DNA of 64,000 nt, from assembly GCF_905171775.1 (NCBI RefSeq), contig NC_053489.1:143818142-143882141 (forward strand). Reading direction: 5' to 3'. Source of the stretch: Rana temporaria (Eukaryota; Chordata; Amphibia; Anura; Ranidae). The notes beneath the pieces are model-generated. The model did not search any database, was not told the DNA's origin, and saw only the letters and a list, made by a program, of their open reading frames with translations. Shown piece by piece: positions 33,818-44,930 of this stretch. Numbering within the stretch: position 1 is the first letter of the stretch; every line of letters starts with the position of its first letter. Made by a program: the position numbers and the translations under genes.

Positions 33818-34405
33818 AGTGGAACTTTGGGCAAAACTTTTTCTTGGTGCCTCCATGGTGGCATATGTATGATAGTAGCCCCAGGACAAGTGCCTATTTA
33901 TAAAAAGTTAACACCCACACAACAGCCCATTCCTCCAGCAGCATCTGAACATCGTGGGCACCTTATGCAGAGATGTCAGCCAACATTACAGGCAGGGGAG
34001 CCAATCTGGTTCTATTACGGCGCACTCTTTTAGTTCTACTGATGGGCTTCGTAGTCCTCACTACACCTGCCTTTTGCAGGAAGCGAGTAGCTTACTCACT
34101 ATCTTATGTTAGAATTTGCTGACGACTTCCCACCCTGATAGCAAGTTATTGATCTATCATACATATGCTGTCATGGAGGCACCAGGGAACCAGAAAACTG
34201 TATCATACTTATCGTAATTTTATTTTCCTGGTGCCTCTACATGACAGCATGCCGAACCCACCCAGTTCATTCCTAGCGATGTACAGGGAATGGGTTATTA
34301 TGTGGGTGCTAACTTTTTATAAAAATGCATTGGTCCTGTGGGTGGAAGTAGGCATGGCTACTATCATACGTATGCTGCCATGGATAGGCACCAGGAAAAG
34401 AAAAT
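33818..34405. repeat. Foldback repeat with two inverted pairs
   Basis: TTCTTGGTGCCTCCATGG and CATATGTATGATAGTAGCC (33838-33880) are inverted at 34361-34403. An inner pair, TGCTGTCATGGAGGCACCAG / CTGGTGCCTCTACATGACAG, lies at about 34167-34250. The left end follows TTAA (33814-33817); no clear right TTAA end was found. Non-coding. Confidence 0.65.
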
Positions 34406-34775
34406 TATGGTAAGTATGATACAATTTAAAAAAAAAAACAATTTTTGGTAGAGCAAGGGAGGGTTATAATCCCTGTCAGATTTTTTTCACCATATGCGTC
34501 CCATTGGAGAGATTTACCTTTACTTCCTGTCCCATAGCCAAACAGGAAGTGAGAGGAAATCCCTTCCGTTATCAGAACTAGTGTCCCCATTGGAAGATTT
34601 CCCCTCTATCTCTTTTCTGAGGACAACCAAAAATTTCATATTTTGTTTTACTTTCACTGATAATGGTAAACAGAACAAATAGAGAAGGTGAACCTCCATA
34701 ACAGGGGCACAGGCAACAAACATTGACAAGCTTTCTAATACCTCTCCACTCTGTCCAAAACAAAAATGCCTTTAG

Positions 34776-35352
34776 TTATACTTTAATGCTAATTTTCAAT
34801 TTCAAGGGCTAGTAAAGTCATTTATTTATTTTTATTAAAAAAAGCTGATACCCCTACAGGTTTAGGTCATAATGTACTAGTATGCACCACATATTAAAAC
34901 ATGAAAAAACCTCTGACACTGACGTTTTACTCACCTGAGCCTGTTCGTTCCCTCGGCGGAGACACACTGTACCTCTCTGCCAGGTGTTCTCGGCTCTTGA
35001 TTGAATAGATTGATAGCAGCGCAGCCATTGGTTCCTGCTGTTTTCAATAAAATCCAATGATGCAGGCGCCAAAGGGGGGGCAGAGTCTGCATCATTGGAT
35101 TTGGATGACAGCAGCGGGAGCCAATGGCAAATGCTGGACTCAGGAGCGCGCCTGCAAAGTAACCCCCAGGGAAAGCGCTTCTCCCAAAGGGTTTACCAAT
35201 GCGAGGAGGAGTTGCGAGCCCCATCGGGGGACACCAGAAGATGAGGTTCGGGGCCACACTGTGCAAAACAAACTGCACAGTAGAGGAAAGTATGATATGT
35301 TTGTTATTTAAAAAACAAAAACAAAAAAAAAACAAGGGTTTACAACCCCTTT
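34776..35352. repeat. TTAA-type interspersed repeat
   Basis: Right end TTTACAACCCCT before TTAA at about 35349-35352. It contains GATGACAGCAGCGGGAGCC and GATATGTTTGTTATT as in related copies, plus an inverted pair around AATCCAATGATGCA / TGCATCATTGGATT (about 35050-35100). Left limit approximate. Confidence 0.5.
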
Positions 35353-35917
35353 AAGGGCACAATAGGGCTTAAATCACCACTGAGTTTTATGAATAACCTG
35401 TGTCCCAGGGAGGGTGGTTTATCGCCAACACATTGTCAGAACTCTGATCATAACCTGCAGTCCGCTGTGTATGTTTACGAATCTGATTGTTGTAAAGCGA
35501 TTTATCCCTTGTGAGACCTCTATGCCTGGCCTGTATAAACAGATATAATCACTGAGGACAATCCTTATCAGATAGCTTGAACTCACCAATACCGATTCTA
35601 TTTACAGAAGTTGCTTTAATCCAAAACATCAGATGACAGATTACAGCAGATGAACAGGTTGTAGTATTGTGCGGTCAAAAGATGATACTGCCTGTAGCTT
35701 ATAATGCAGAATACATGTGCCCTTGTTACATGTGGTCTGTAGCTTCAGCCATGACAGAGGAAGAAGAAAGTCAGGAAGAGGGGTGGAGCATTACACAGAA
35801 AGGAAGTGTGTCATAGATCAGACAAAGGAAAATACAGAAACTGTGCATTACCACAAAAGGTCACTAGATGGCAGCATGTAAACTAAACATACATAGAAAA
35901 TGGTTGAGAAACAATAT
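35353..35917. other. No gene seen
   Basis: Sequence upstream of the gypsy element; ends in its GTAT target duplication. Short frames only. Confidence 0.35.
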
Positions 35918-35921
35918 GTAT

Positions 35922-36518
35922 TGTGACAGTAAGTCAGGTAAATCTGTGGGTATTGTCACAGATGGGAGATACATTTCTGCCTTGTTTAGACAATACACCA
36001 ATTATTACCAGGTGTCGGCTGCAGAAGCAGCCAGAAAGATTTAAGGGCGTTGGAAAACTTCAGCTGTTCAGAATGAGGCAATTAAGGCCTCTATAAGTAA
36101 TCAAGAGGATTAATACTGATTGCTGCATCCTGAGGCTTTCTGAGTGAAGGAGAGCAGTAAGCAGAAATACTTCTGAAGAGGTGAGGTGCTGACGCTGTTG
36201 ATTTTTCTGTGTGATAAAAATAAAAAAGAGACTATTGTTTTCTGCTGTAGGACCAGCAGTGTCTGCCCAGCACTAGGCTGTGCCAGACTCCATAGATAGG
36301 TTCCTGTGTGGTGAAGGTAGACGCCCCAAGTGGCCAGGTTTTTTTTATGTTTGATTTTGTTTATGCTGTTTGGATGCTTGCAATTGTTTCCAGCAAGATG
36401 GAAGAATAAACCAAATTCTTTGTTTTCAACCGTCTTCGGCTGTTTCTCTGTATCGTTCAGTGTGTAGTGAACCCATCCAGGGGGTCACACACCCCCGCTA
36501 CTGAGCTAATCCCTTACA
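35922..36518 (+). repeat. 5' LTR of the Gmr1-like element
   Basis: 597 bp, TGTGACAG...CCCTTACA. Contains AATAAA near 36405. Differs from the 3' LTR by scattered substitutions and by about 49 extra bases after GTGGCCAG (36336-36386), a T-rich stretch absent from the 3' copy. Confidence 0.93.
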
Positions 36519-36520
36519 CA

Positions 36521-36537
36521 TGGTGGAGAATGCAGGC
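36521..36537 (+). other. Putative primer binding site
   Basis: TGGTGGAGAATGCAGG starts two bases after the 5' LTR, the usual place for tRNA priming of first-strand synthesis. The matching tRNA was not determined. Confidence 0.6.
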
Positions 36538-36555
36538 AGTTAAAGTAAACCCAAA

Positions 36556-38396
36556 ATGGAGGAGATACTGAAACAGCTGGCTATAGCAAATGCAAATCAA
36601 CAGCAGACGAATGCAGGTTTGTAGCAGAGCATTGCAGCTCAACAACAGGCTCACACAGCTCAACAACAGGTTCACTAAGAGAGCATTGCAGCTCAACAAC
36701 AGGCTCACCAAGAGAGCCTTGCAGCTCAACAACAGGCTCACCAAGAGAGCATTGCAGCTCAACAACACGCTCACCAAGAGAGCATTGCTTGGAACAGAGA
36801 CACCAGCAGCAAATGGAGGCCATTGTGACACAGCTTCAGAGACAGCAGACCGAGGCTGGGGGTCAGGCCAGTAATATACCGACTTTTCGGGTAAGACACT
36901 TATTGCCAAAGATGACTGCAGATGAGGACCCGGAGATGTTTCTGACCACGTTTGAGAGAGCAGCGGAAAGAGAGAGTTGGCCTAAAGAACAGTGGGCTGG
37001 ACTAGTGGCCCCCCTATTATCTGGAGAAGCCCAAAAGGCATATTTTGATTTGGAGCTTGCAGACACAAAAAACTATGATCGGGTAAAAGAGGAAATATTG
37101 GCACGTTTTGGTGTAACCCTGGATGTCCGTGCTCAGCGGGTCCACAATTGGAGTTATCAGCTGAAGAAGCCCCCTCGGTCGCAGATGTATGACCTCATCC
37201 ATTTGGCTAAGAAATGTATGCAGCCCGAAACTCTGTCCGGACCAAAAATTTTGGAGCGAGTAGTCATGGACAAATTTCTTAAGTCTCTTCCTAACACCCT
37301 GCAGAAATGGATGAACCATGGTGGTCCGGAAACCACAGACAAACTTGTAGACCTGGTCGAAAGGTACCTAACAACAGAGAATTTGTCCTCTTCCACCAGA
37401 GACGCACAGACTTTCCACTTCAAGACCAGACCCTCCCCACCTATAGGTAAGACTGCATCAAGTGATGGGGGTGGAGAGAGGGATCGAGGAGCAACTAGAG
37501 GAATTATTGGGACTACTGCTAATGTTTGGCGAGAGCGGCCTGGAAGACCCATCCCACAGGAGAGGACCAGAAGGTCGATTTGTTACCGTTGCCGGGAAGA
37601 GGGACATGTAGCAGCGGTTTGCCCAGCGGGTGATGAACCCATGCAGTGTGACTTTTTGACAGAGAGACGACAGTCCCTTTTTGCAACCACATGCACTGCA
37701 GTAAAGGGAAATGAGAAACCTTTATATAGAATGTGCTTAGATGGTAAAGATGTTGTGGTATTGTTAGATTCAGGTAGCCTGGTCACCTTAGTGAAAAGTG
37801 ATCTAGTGGTGGGAAAAACCTTGCACCCTAGGAAAATGACTGTAGTTTGTGTACATGGGGACACTCGAGAATATCCGGTGACTACAGTTTCCTTTAAAAA
37901 TTCCCTCGGTAACTTGTGTCGCCAGGTGGGTTTAGTTCCCAAACTGCCACATGACACCATTGTGGGAAGAGATTTCCCAAAGTTCTGGGAACTCTGGGAC
38001 TGCCCAGATTCCCCAGTAGGTGGTTCTTCTGAGCCTGAAACATCGACTCCAGAAACCTCTAACTGTGAGGATTCTCCTGAGTTTCCATTCTCAGTCTTAG
38101 CAGGGGAAACATCAATCCCTAGTCAGGAGCCTGCTACCTCAGAAGAGGAACAGCGGCCGATAGGGTTTGATGTTCTCGAGGTGCACAGAGAAAATTTCAT
38201 AACTGAGCAATTGAGGGACCCCACATTGCTAAGAGCCCGGGAGAATGTAGTGAAGATAGATGGGGAGTTAGTTAACCCTGACGAGAGGGTTTCCCTCCCT
38301 TACTTCTTTATTGAAAGGGACCTGTTATATCGCGTGTCACAGAGGATAGAGGACACCATTGAGCAATTGGTAGTGCCAAACCGTACCGCAAGATAG
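36556..38396 (+). pseudogene. gag-protease of the Gmr1-like element
   Basis: Gag forms the particle that packages element RNA, and the protease processes the polyprotein. An ATG at 36556 opens the N-terminus but meets TAG at 36622 and a further stop in the 33-bp repeats. From about 36789 a different phase is open for 535 codons to TAG 38394-38396. Counting from 36789, a capsid-like helical region runs from about residue 30 to 200, with a SCAN-like part near residues 125-200 (ILERVVMDKFLKSLPN, LVDLVERYL). A CCHC zinc knuckle, CYRCREEGHVAAVC, is at residues 265-278, and the protease active site LLDSGS has Asp327. The last 80 residues already belong to the region leading into integrase. The early stops and frame change make it a pseudogene, but most of the protein is intact. 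Confidence 0.88.
36624..36790 (+). repeat. 33-bp coding tandem repeat in gag
   Basis: About five copies of a 33-bp unit with AGCATTGCAGCTCAACAACA; each unit encodes 11 residues rich in Gln and Ala. Copies show point changes, one of which creates a TAA. Confidence 0.88.
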
Positions 38397-38398
38397 TT

Positions 38399-39505
38399 TT
38401 GGAACTGGCCCATGGGCACATTCTTGGGGGACATTTGGGAGCAGAAAAAACCCGGGAGAGGATCACCCAGAGGTTTTATTGGCCTGGGATCACTAATGAA
38501 GTGGAATTGTACTGCTCTTCCTGTCCAGTGTGTCAGATTACTGCACCCATGCCACATTTCCGCAGTCCGTTGGTACCCCTGCCCATTATCGAGGTCCCTT
38601 TTGAGAGGATCGCCATGGACTTGGTTGGCCCCTTACTGAAGTCCACTAGAGGACACCAGCACATCTTGGTAATAATGGACTATGCCACCCATTACCCAGA
38701 GGCGATTCCTCTCCGAAACACCTCTGCTAAAACCATTGCCAAAGAGTTATTTCAGGTTTTCAGCCGTGTAGGTCTTCCTAAGGAAGTCCTAACTGACCAG
38801 GGCACCTCGTTTATGTCTAGGGTGACTAAAAAACTTTGTAAACTCCTGAAAGTGACCCAATTACGTACATCAGTATATCACCCTCAAACAGACGGGTTAG
38901 TGGAAAGGTTTAATAAAACCTTAAAACAAATGTTGAGGAAGGTGGTGGATAAAGACGGAAAGAATTGGGATTATCTGCTCCCTTATCTGATGTTTGCCAT
39001 AAGAGAGGTTCCCCAATCGTCCACAGGGTTCTCCCCATTTGAGCTACTGTATGGGAGGCACCCCCGGGGCCTACTGGACATTTCCAGGGAAACATGGGAG
39101 AGTGAGAGTTCCCCTCATCGAAGTGTGATTGAACATGTGGCCCAAATGCAAGTTAGAATTGCCCAAGTGATGCCGATTGTGAAGGAACATTTAGCCCAAG
39201 CCCAATTGGCTCAACAAAGGATTTACAATCGTGGGGCCCAGGTCCGTTCCTTTGCACCTGGTGATAGGGTGTTGGTGCTGGTCCCCACGGTCGAAAGTAA
39301 ATTCCTAGCCAAATGGCAGGGTCCCTATGAAGTGTTGGAGAAAATGGGGGTGGTGAATTATAAAATTAGCCAACCGGGAAGACGAAAACATGAGCAGCTC
39401 TATCACGTGAACTTGCTGAAACCCTGGAAGGATAGAGAGTCCTTGGTCGTAAGACTACCCGATTTACTGCTCCATTTAACCTGGCTGTCCCTGAAGTTGG
39501 AATAG
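38399..39505 (+). pseudogene. Integrase of the Gmr1-like element
   Basis: Integrase inserts the cDNA into host DNA. The frame of about 368 residues has the HHCC zinc domain (His7, His12, Cys42, Cys45 in the stretch GHILGGHLG...YCSSCPVC), then the catalytic core with Asp74 in AMDLVGP, Asp133 in LTDQGTSF and Glu169 in DGLVERFNKTLK, an exact D-35-E spacing. The C-terminus carries a GPY/F module (WQGPYEVLEKMGVVNYKI). It has no ATG of its own: it follows the gag-protease frame in another phase after a stop at 38394, so it was once part of a longer polyprotein. All catalytic residues are kept. It precedes reverse transcriptase, the Gmr1-type order. Confidence 0.9.
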
Positions 39506-41063
39506 CGGAGACTCTATCCAAAACTCAGCAACAGAAGGTTAAAGAATTTGTGCTCCGTAATAAGGAGAAGTTTTCAGACCTGCCAGGTTGGGTTTCCGGA
39601 GTTGAACATGACATTATCACCACACCAGGGGATAAGGTCAAGTTGAAGCCTTATAGAATTCCAGAAGCCCGGCTAGAGGCAATTCGCCAGGAAGTAAAAG
39701 AATGCTTGAGCTGGGGGTGATAGAAGAGTCAAATAGTGATTGGTCCAGTCCCATTGTCTTAGTGCCCAAATCAGATGGAAGTTGGCGGTTTTGTAATAAC
39801 TTTCACCACCTGAATCAAATCACTAAGTTTGACACCTATCCCATGCCCCGCATAGATGAACTGATTGATCGCCTAGGTACTGCCCGGTACATGACGACGT
39901 TAGACCTGACCAAGGGTTATTGGCAAATTCCTCTCTCAGAGTCGGCCAGGGAAAAAACAGCATTTGTAACTCCAGACGGATCTTTCCAATATCGGAGGAT
40001 GCCTTTTGGGTTACAGAATGCTCCCGCCACATTTTAACGCACCATGGATAAGACCCTTCGGTCTCATCGAGCCAATGTTGCTGCATACCTCGATGACGTT
40101 GTCATCCACAGTGAGGATTGGGACTCACACTTATCAAAAGTTCAGGCTGTGTTGGATTCCATCTGGAAAGCCGGGTTTACAGCCAATCCAAAAAAATGTA
40201 CCCTTGGGCTAGAAGAGGCGAAGTATCTGGGGTATACCATTGGAAGAGGTCTAATCAAGCCCCAAATAAACAAAGTTGAGGCTATTCAGGATTGGCCACG
40301 TCCCACCAACAAGAAACAGGTTCGTGCATTTTTGGGGATCGCGGGCTATTATCGCCGCTTTATCCCCCATTTTGCCTCATAGGCTGCTCCCCTGACCAAT
40401 TTCACCAAAGGGAAGGAGTCTGTCATGACAAAATGGACTCCCGAAGCAGAAACAGGTTTTCAGGCTTTAAAACAGGCCTTATGTAGTCAGACCGTTTTAA
40501 ATTTGCCTGATTTTTCACGGGACTTCGTGGTTCAGACAGATGCGTCAAATGTGGGGTTAGGAGCTGTACTGTCCCAGATTATCAAGGGGGAGGAACACCC
40601 TGTTATGTACCTCAGCTGAAAGTTGAAGGCCCATGAGGAGAATTATGCCACCATTAAGAAAGAGTGTTTGGCGGTGAAATGAGCTTTGGATTCTCTCCGG
40701 TACTACCTCGTGGGTAAACAGTTTGAACTGGTGACGGATCATGCCCCATTGAAGTGGATGGCACAAAACAAAGAGACCAATAGGAGAATAAATAGGTGGT
40801 TCCTGGCTCTCCAGGAATTTAGTTTTGTGGTAACGCATCGCCCCGGTGTTAAAATAGGGAATGCAGATGGGTTGTCCCGAGTGCATGCCTGCCTTGCAAC
40901 CTGTGTCCCAACCCTAGAGTTGAAACAAGAGGGGGGGTATGTGACAGGAAGTCAGATAAATCTGTGGGTGTTGTCACAGATGGGAGATAAATTTCTGCCT
41001 TGTTTAGACGATACACCAATTATTTGTCAGGTGTCGGCTGCAGAAGCAGCCAGAAAGATTTAA
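39506..41063 (+). pseudogene. Reverse transcriptase-RNase H of the Gmr1-like element, with stops
   Basis: Copies element RNA into DNA and degrades the RNA strand. The N-terminal part (KVKLKPYRIPEARLEAIRQE) lies in another phase from the core, with a frame change near 39700. The core has SDWSSPIVLVPKSDGSWRF, TTLDLTKGYWQIPL, FGLQNAPATF and the catalytic YLDD (40086-40097), followed by KKCTLG and VRAFLGIAGYYRRFIP. RNase H motifs follow: VVQTDASNVGLGAVLSQ, ENYATIKKECLAVK and LVTDHAPLKWM. In-frame stops lie at 40035, 40380, 40617 and 40680. The last open stretch passes the polypurine tract (about 40927-40938) and ends at 41061-41063, inside the 3' LTR. Confidence 0.92.
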
Positions 41064-41484
41064 GGGCGCTGGAAAACTTCAGCTGTTCAGAATGAGGCAA
41101 TTAAGGCCTCTATAAGTAATCCGGAGGATTACTACTGATTGCTGCATCCTGAGGCTTTGTGAGTGAAGGAGAGCAGTGAGCAGAAATACTTCTGAAGAGG
41201 TGAGGTTCTGTTGATTTTTCTGTGTGATAAAAATCAAAAAAAGAGACTATTGTTTTCTGCTGTAGGACCAGCAGTTTCTGGCCAGCACTAGGCTGTGCCA
41301 GACTCCATAGATAGGTTCCTGTGTGGTGAAGGTAGACGCCCCAAGTGGCCAGTTTCCAGCAAGATGGAAGAATAAACCAAATTCTTTGTTTTCAACCGTC
41401 TTCGGCTGTTTCTCTGTATCGTTCAGTGTGTAGTGAACCCATCCAGGGGGTCACACACCCCTGCTACCGAGCTAATCCCTTACA
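40940..41484 (+). repeat. 3' LTR of the Gmr1-like element
   Basis: 545 bp, TGTGACAG...CCCTTACA, preceded by a purine tract AAGAGGGGGGGT. It is shorter than the 5' LTR mainly because of one missing T-rich segment. The two LTRs are otherwise closely similar, pointing to a fairly recent insertion. Confidence 0.93.
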
Positions 41485-41634
41485 GTATATATAACAAATT
41501 ATATGCCTATTGGGCGGCTCAGTCTGGCAATATCTCTTCTTGCTGAGCCACCCGAGATGCTGGACAATTCTTTGGACAGACTTGCCTTGAACTGTGTTTC
41601 TGGTGAAATTTGAACTCTTTGCTCATCCCATGAA

Positions 41635-43181
41635 CCACTAGAGGCCCGCGCTGTAGCCGAATGACGGCTACAGCCCGGACCTACAATGCCGGGAGGACGT
41701 CAATAGACGTCCTTCCCTTTCCTTGTTCCCCGCACACGCTCCCGTGCGCGCATCGGGAACTTCTGTGCTGGCCGTGTCCCTTGGACACAGCCAATCACAG
41801 ATTGCTGTAAATAGCCAATCACAGTGGCTATTTACAGCTCGATCGGCGTGGCCAATGAGAGATGATCTTAAATGTAAACATATGAGATCATCTCTCATTG
41901 TCAGCTCTCCCTCCTCACACAGAGACTGCGTGTGAGGAGGGAGAGCAATCTGTGAGTGACTAACCATTGCCTAGTAAAATACAGTGCCTGTACAGTGCCC
42001 ATACAGTGCCCCATTGGTACCACAGTGCCTGTTGGGGATCTGCCCACATGTGCTGTACCAATCTGTCCATCAGTGCCCACCTGTGCCATCAGTGCCCACC
42101 TGTGCCATCAGTGCCCACCTGTGCCATCAGTGCCATCAGTGCCCACCTGTGCCATCAGTACCCACCTGTGCCATCACTGCGATCTGTGTCATCAGTGCGA
42201 TCAGTGCCCACCTGTGCCATCAGTGCCCACCTGTGCCATCAGTGCAATCAGTGTCCACCTGTGCCATCAGTGCCCACCTGTGCCATCAGTGCGATCTGTG
42301 CCACCAGTGATCAGTGCCCACCTGTGCCACCAGTGATCAGTGCCCACAAGTCAACAAGTTAGATGTGTAATTTATGTGTAATTTATGCTCCTAGAACACC
42401 TGATGGCTCTCCCTGCATGTTGGGCCTCTGTATGTGGCCAGGCAGTAAAAAAGTCCCACACATTTGGTATCGTTATACTCAAGAGGAGTAGCAGAATGCA
42501 TTTTGGGGTGTCATTTGTGGTATGCACATGCCATGTGAGAGAAATAAACTATTACAATGACAATTTTGAGAAAAAATAAAAACAAAAAATAAAAATCTTA
42601 ATTTTGCAAAGAATCGTGGGAAAAAATTACAACTTCAAATAACTCACCATGCCTTTTAATAAATACCTTTGAATGTCTACTTTCCAAAAAGGGGTTATTT
42701 GGGGGGCATTTGTACTTTCCTGGTTTGTTAGGGTCTCAAGAAATGAGATAGGCCTTTAGTACATCAGGTGTGATCAGATGTGATAATTTTTTATGCTTTG
42801 CACTATAGCTAAAACTTTCACACAGACCAAATAATTTCCAAAAACCTGGAGTTATTTTTATCAAAGACATGTAGCAGTATAAATTGTGGCCAAAATTTAT
42901 GAAGAAAAATTAATAATTTGCAAAATGTTATCACAGAAACTAAGAAAAAATCTTGTTTTCAAAATTTTCGATCTTTTTTCATTTATAGCGCAAAAAATAA
43001 AAAACCCAGAGGTGATCAAATACCACCAAAAGAAAGCTCTATTTGTATAAAAAAAAGGACAAAAAAATAACTTGGGTACAGTGTTGCATGACTGAGTAAT
43101 TGTCATTCAAAGTGTGAGAGCGCTGAAAGCTGAAAATTGGTCTGGGCAGGAGGGGTGTTTAAGTGCCCAGTAAGCAAGTGG
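41635..43181. mobile_element. TTAA-type non-autonomous element with minisatellite
   Basis: Starts CCACTAGAGGCCCGCG after TGAA (a worn TTAA) and ends CAGTAAGCAAGTGG before TTAA (43182-43185). Same family as 17650-18619 by the shared TTTATAGCGCAAAAAATAAA and GAGGTGATCAAATACCACC blocks. 1547 bp, enlarged by a 19-bp minisatellite. Non-coding. Confidence 0.82.
42071..42345. repeat. 19-bp minisatellite
   Basis: Tandem CAGTGCCCACCTGTGCCAT units with shorter variants (CAGTGCCAT, CAGTGCGAT). Long Cys/His/Pro frames here arise from the repeat and are not genes. The units touch each other, with no spacers. Confidence 0.93.
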
Positions 43182-43500
43182 TTAAGCCATGTCTCTGCAC
43201 TTCCTGTTTGTTAGGTTATTGTGCTCTCTTCAGCCAATATCTTACTTCTGCTGCTGTCTGTATCTTCCCTACCAATCGTTATCGACCGTTGGCTTGTTCC
43301 TCAACTGCCAGACCTCCTAACTTTTGAACTTGAGAATGAGGGACATTTTAGGGAGAGAGGGACCACCAGAGATTGGCCAAAAATAATAGTGGGAGGGGCT
43401 TGAGGGCAATGGTTAAACAAACCCTTTCTTGTACCCATGAAAGTACGGTTTGGTTACTGTACCACAAGCTGGAGTCTCAGGGATTTTCCTTCCAATACAA

Positions 43501-43770
43501 GGGACATGGAAGGAGGGAACGCTATGGGACATGGAAGGAGGGAATGCTATGAGACATGGAAGGAGGGAACGCTATGGGACATGGAAGAAGGGAACACTAT
43601 GGGACATGGAAGGAGGGAATGCTATGGGTCATGGGATGAGGGAACACTATGAGACATGGAAGGAGGGAATCCTATTGGACATGGAAGGAGGGAACGCTAT
43701 GGGACATGGAAGGTGGGAATGCTATGGGACATGGAAAGCAGGAATGCTGTGGGACATGGAAGGAAGAGAG
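43501..43770. repeat. 25-bp minisatellite
   Basis: About ten and a half copies of GGGACATGGAAGGAGGGAA followed by YGCTAT, with starts at 43501, 43526, 43551 and so on every 25 bases. Units differ by a few bases. Open frames across it are repeat artefacts. Confidence 0.95.
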
Positions 43771-44840
43771 AGAGGGGAGAGCTCACTTACCCCAGGCTGG
43801 CTGTTCCCCAGTTCAGAGGCTCAGGCAGACATCAGGCTCACTGGCTGCTTTAAAATCTCCTGCCCACACAACCCCTTCCTAGCACAGATTGGGTGCACTC
43901 TGGGGGGTTGTGGATGGGCACAGGTGGACATTGGGAGGAGGTGAAGCTGATCTAATCCACCTCCTCCTCTCTTCTCATACATCCCGTACAGTGGGCGGGG
44001 GAAAGCCAACGGAGTGGTCAGTGGGCGGGGGAGAGCCGGTGGGTCAGTAGGCAGAGGAGAGTCGGCAGATGGGTTAGTGGGTAGAGGAGAGCCGTCAGGT
44101 GGGTCAGTGGGTGGCGGAGAGCCAGTGGGTGGGTGAGTCAGAGTGGGCAGGGGAGAGATCCTAACTGCAGCAGCACAGAGCGGCCGTTCGGGACATGCAT
44201 CTAACAGGGGGATTAGTGGAGTCCAGTACCATAACTAGTTCCAGTACTGGTTCCGTTGCAGGACTCAGTCCGTATTCGTGGGACAGCAGGATTTGCTTGA
44301 AACTCCGGGACTGTCCCGGCGGATCCGTGATGATTGGGAGGTATGCAACTACGCTTCTACTTGATCGCTACCTGCAACCACTTGTTATTGACCTTTGGCT
44401 TATTTACTGAATACACTTCTGCATGATCCCTACTTGCTATATCTACTACTGGACCCTGGCCTGCTCATCTCCTGGTGGGGTGATCCTGGGGACTGCGACC
44501 TTTTACTAATAGGCAGCAAAACCCATCTCCACCATCAGGAGCTCTGGTGACCACTGGTTAGTGCTTAGCCCCAGCACCTCAGGCAAGCCGGCGTCATCTG
44601 CCAGGGTGACCTGCTTGTATACTAATCCTGCTGGTCGCTGGGAGCCTCTCTACTGCTATAGCTAATGGTCTCTGAGCCTGACCCCTAGCCATGTTAAAGA
44701 ACTGGATACTAATATTATAACTGGATTCTAATTTTTATAGGTAAAGTTGATCCAGGGAATATCCGATTAACTCTTGGGGGATTAGGAAGGAATTATCTTC
44801 CTGTATTGAAACAAATTGCATCATGCTCTATTGTATTATA

Positions 44841-44843
<3 letters not shown>

Positions 44844-44929
<86 letters not shown>

Positions 44930-44930
44930 T
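44844..44930. repeat. (TA)n(CA)n microsatellite
   Basis: About 35 TA dinucleotides followed by about eight CA dinucleotides, with no interruption in the TA part. Confidence 0.97.

Larger units (their letters stand above)
35922..41484 (+). mobile_element. Gmr1-like Ty3/gypsy retrotransposon
   Basis: Two similar LTRs (35922-36518 and 40940-41484) with TGTGACAG...CCCTTACA ends enclose gag, protease, integrase, reverse transcriptase and RNase H, all on the plus strand. GTAT flanks the whole element (35918-35921 and 41485-41488). Integrase precedes reverse transcriptase, the order known from Gmr1-like gypsy elements and opposite to ordinary gypsy. Total 5563 bp. Coding regions carry frame changes and at least five stops, so the copy is dead, though gag and integrase keep long open stretches. 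Confidence 0.93.
41510..44690. repeat. Interspersed repeat split by later insertions
   Basis: The pieces 41520-41634, 43186-43320 and 44340-44690 line up in order with the uninterrupted copy at 45608-46215 (for example CTCTTCTTGCTGAGCCACC, AAGCCATGTCT, ATCAGGAGCTCTGGTGA). Two elements separate them: a TTAA element (41635-43181) and a segment holding a 25-bp minisatellite (43320-44340). Class unknown, LTR-like in length and sequence feel. Confidence 0.7.

Noticed and set aside
35754..35790. Acidic peptide start after CTTCAGCC considered as a host exon
   Set aside because: Very short, no splice-bounded frame and the surrounding sequence looks repeat-derived.
42071..42345. Regular repeats suggesting a CRISPR-like array
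   Set aside because: Units are contiguous without unique spacers, and the sequence is clearly from a vertebrate.
41956..42362. Cys/His/Pro-rich frames resembling a zinc-binding protein
   Set aside because: Produced by a 19-bp tandem repeat read in three phases.
43450..43944. 164-codon frame rich in Gly, Trp and Met
   Set aside because: Encoded by the 25-bp minisatellite; the tail after the array has no recognisable domain.
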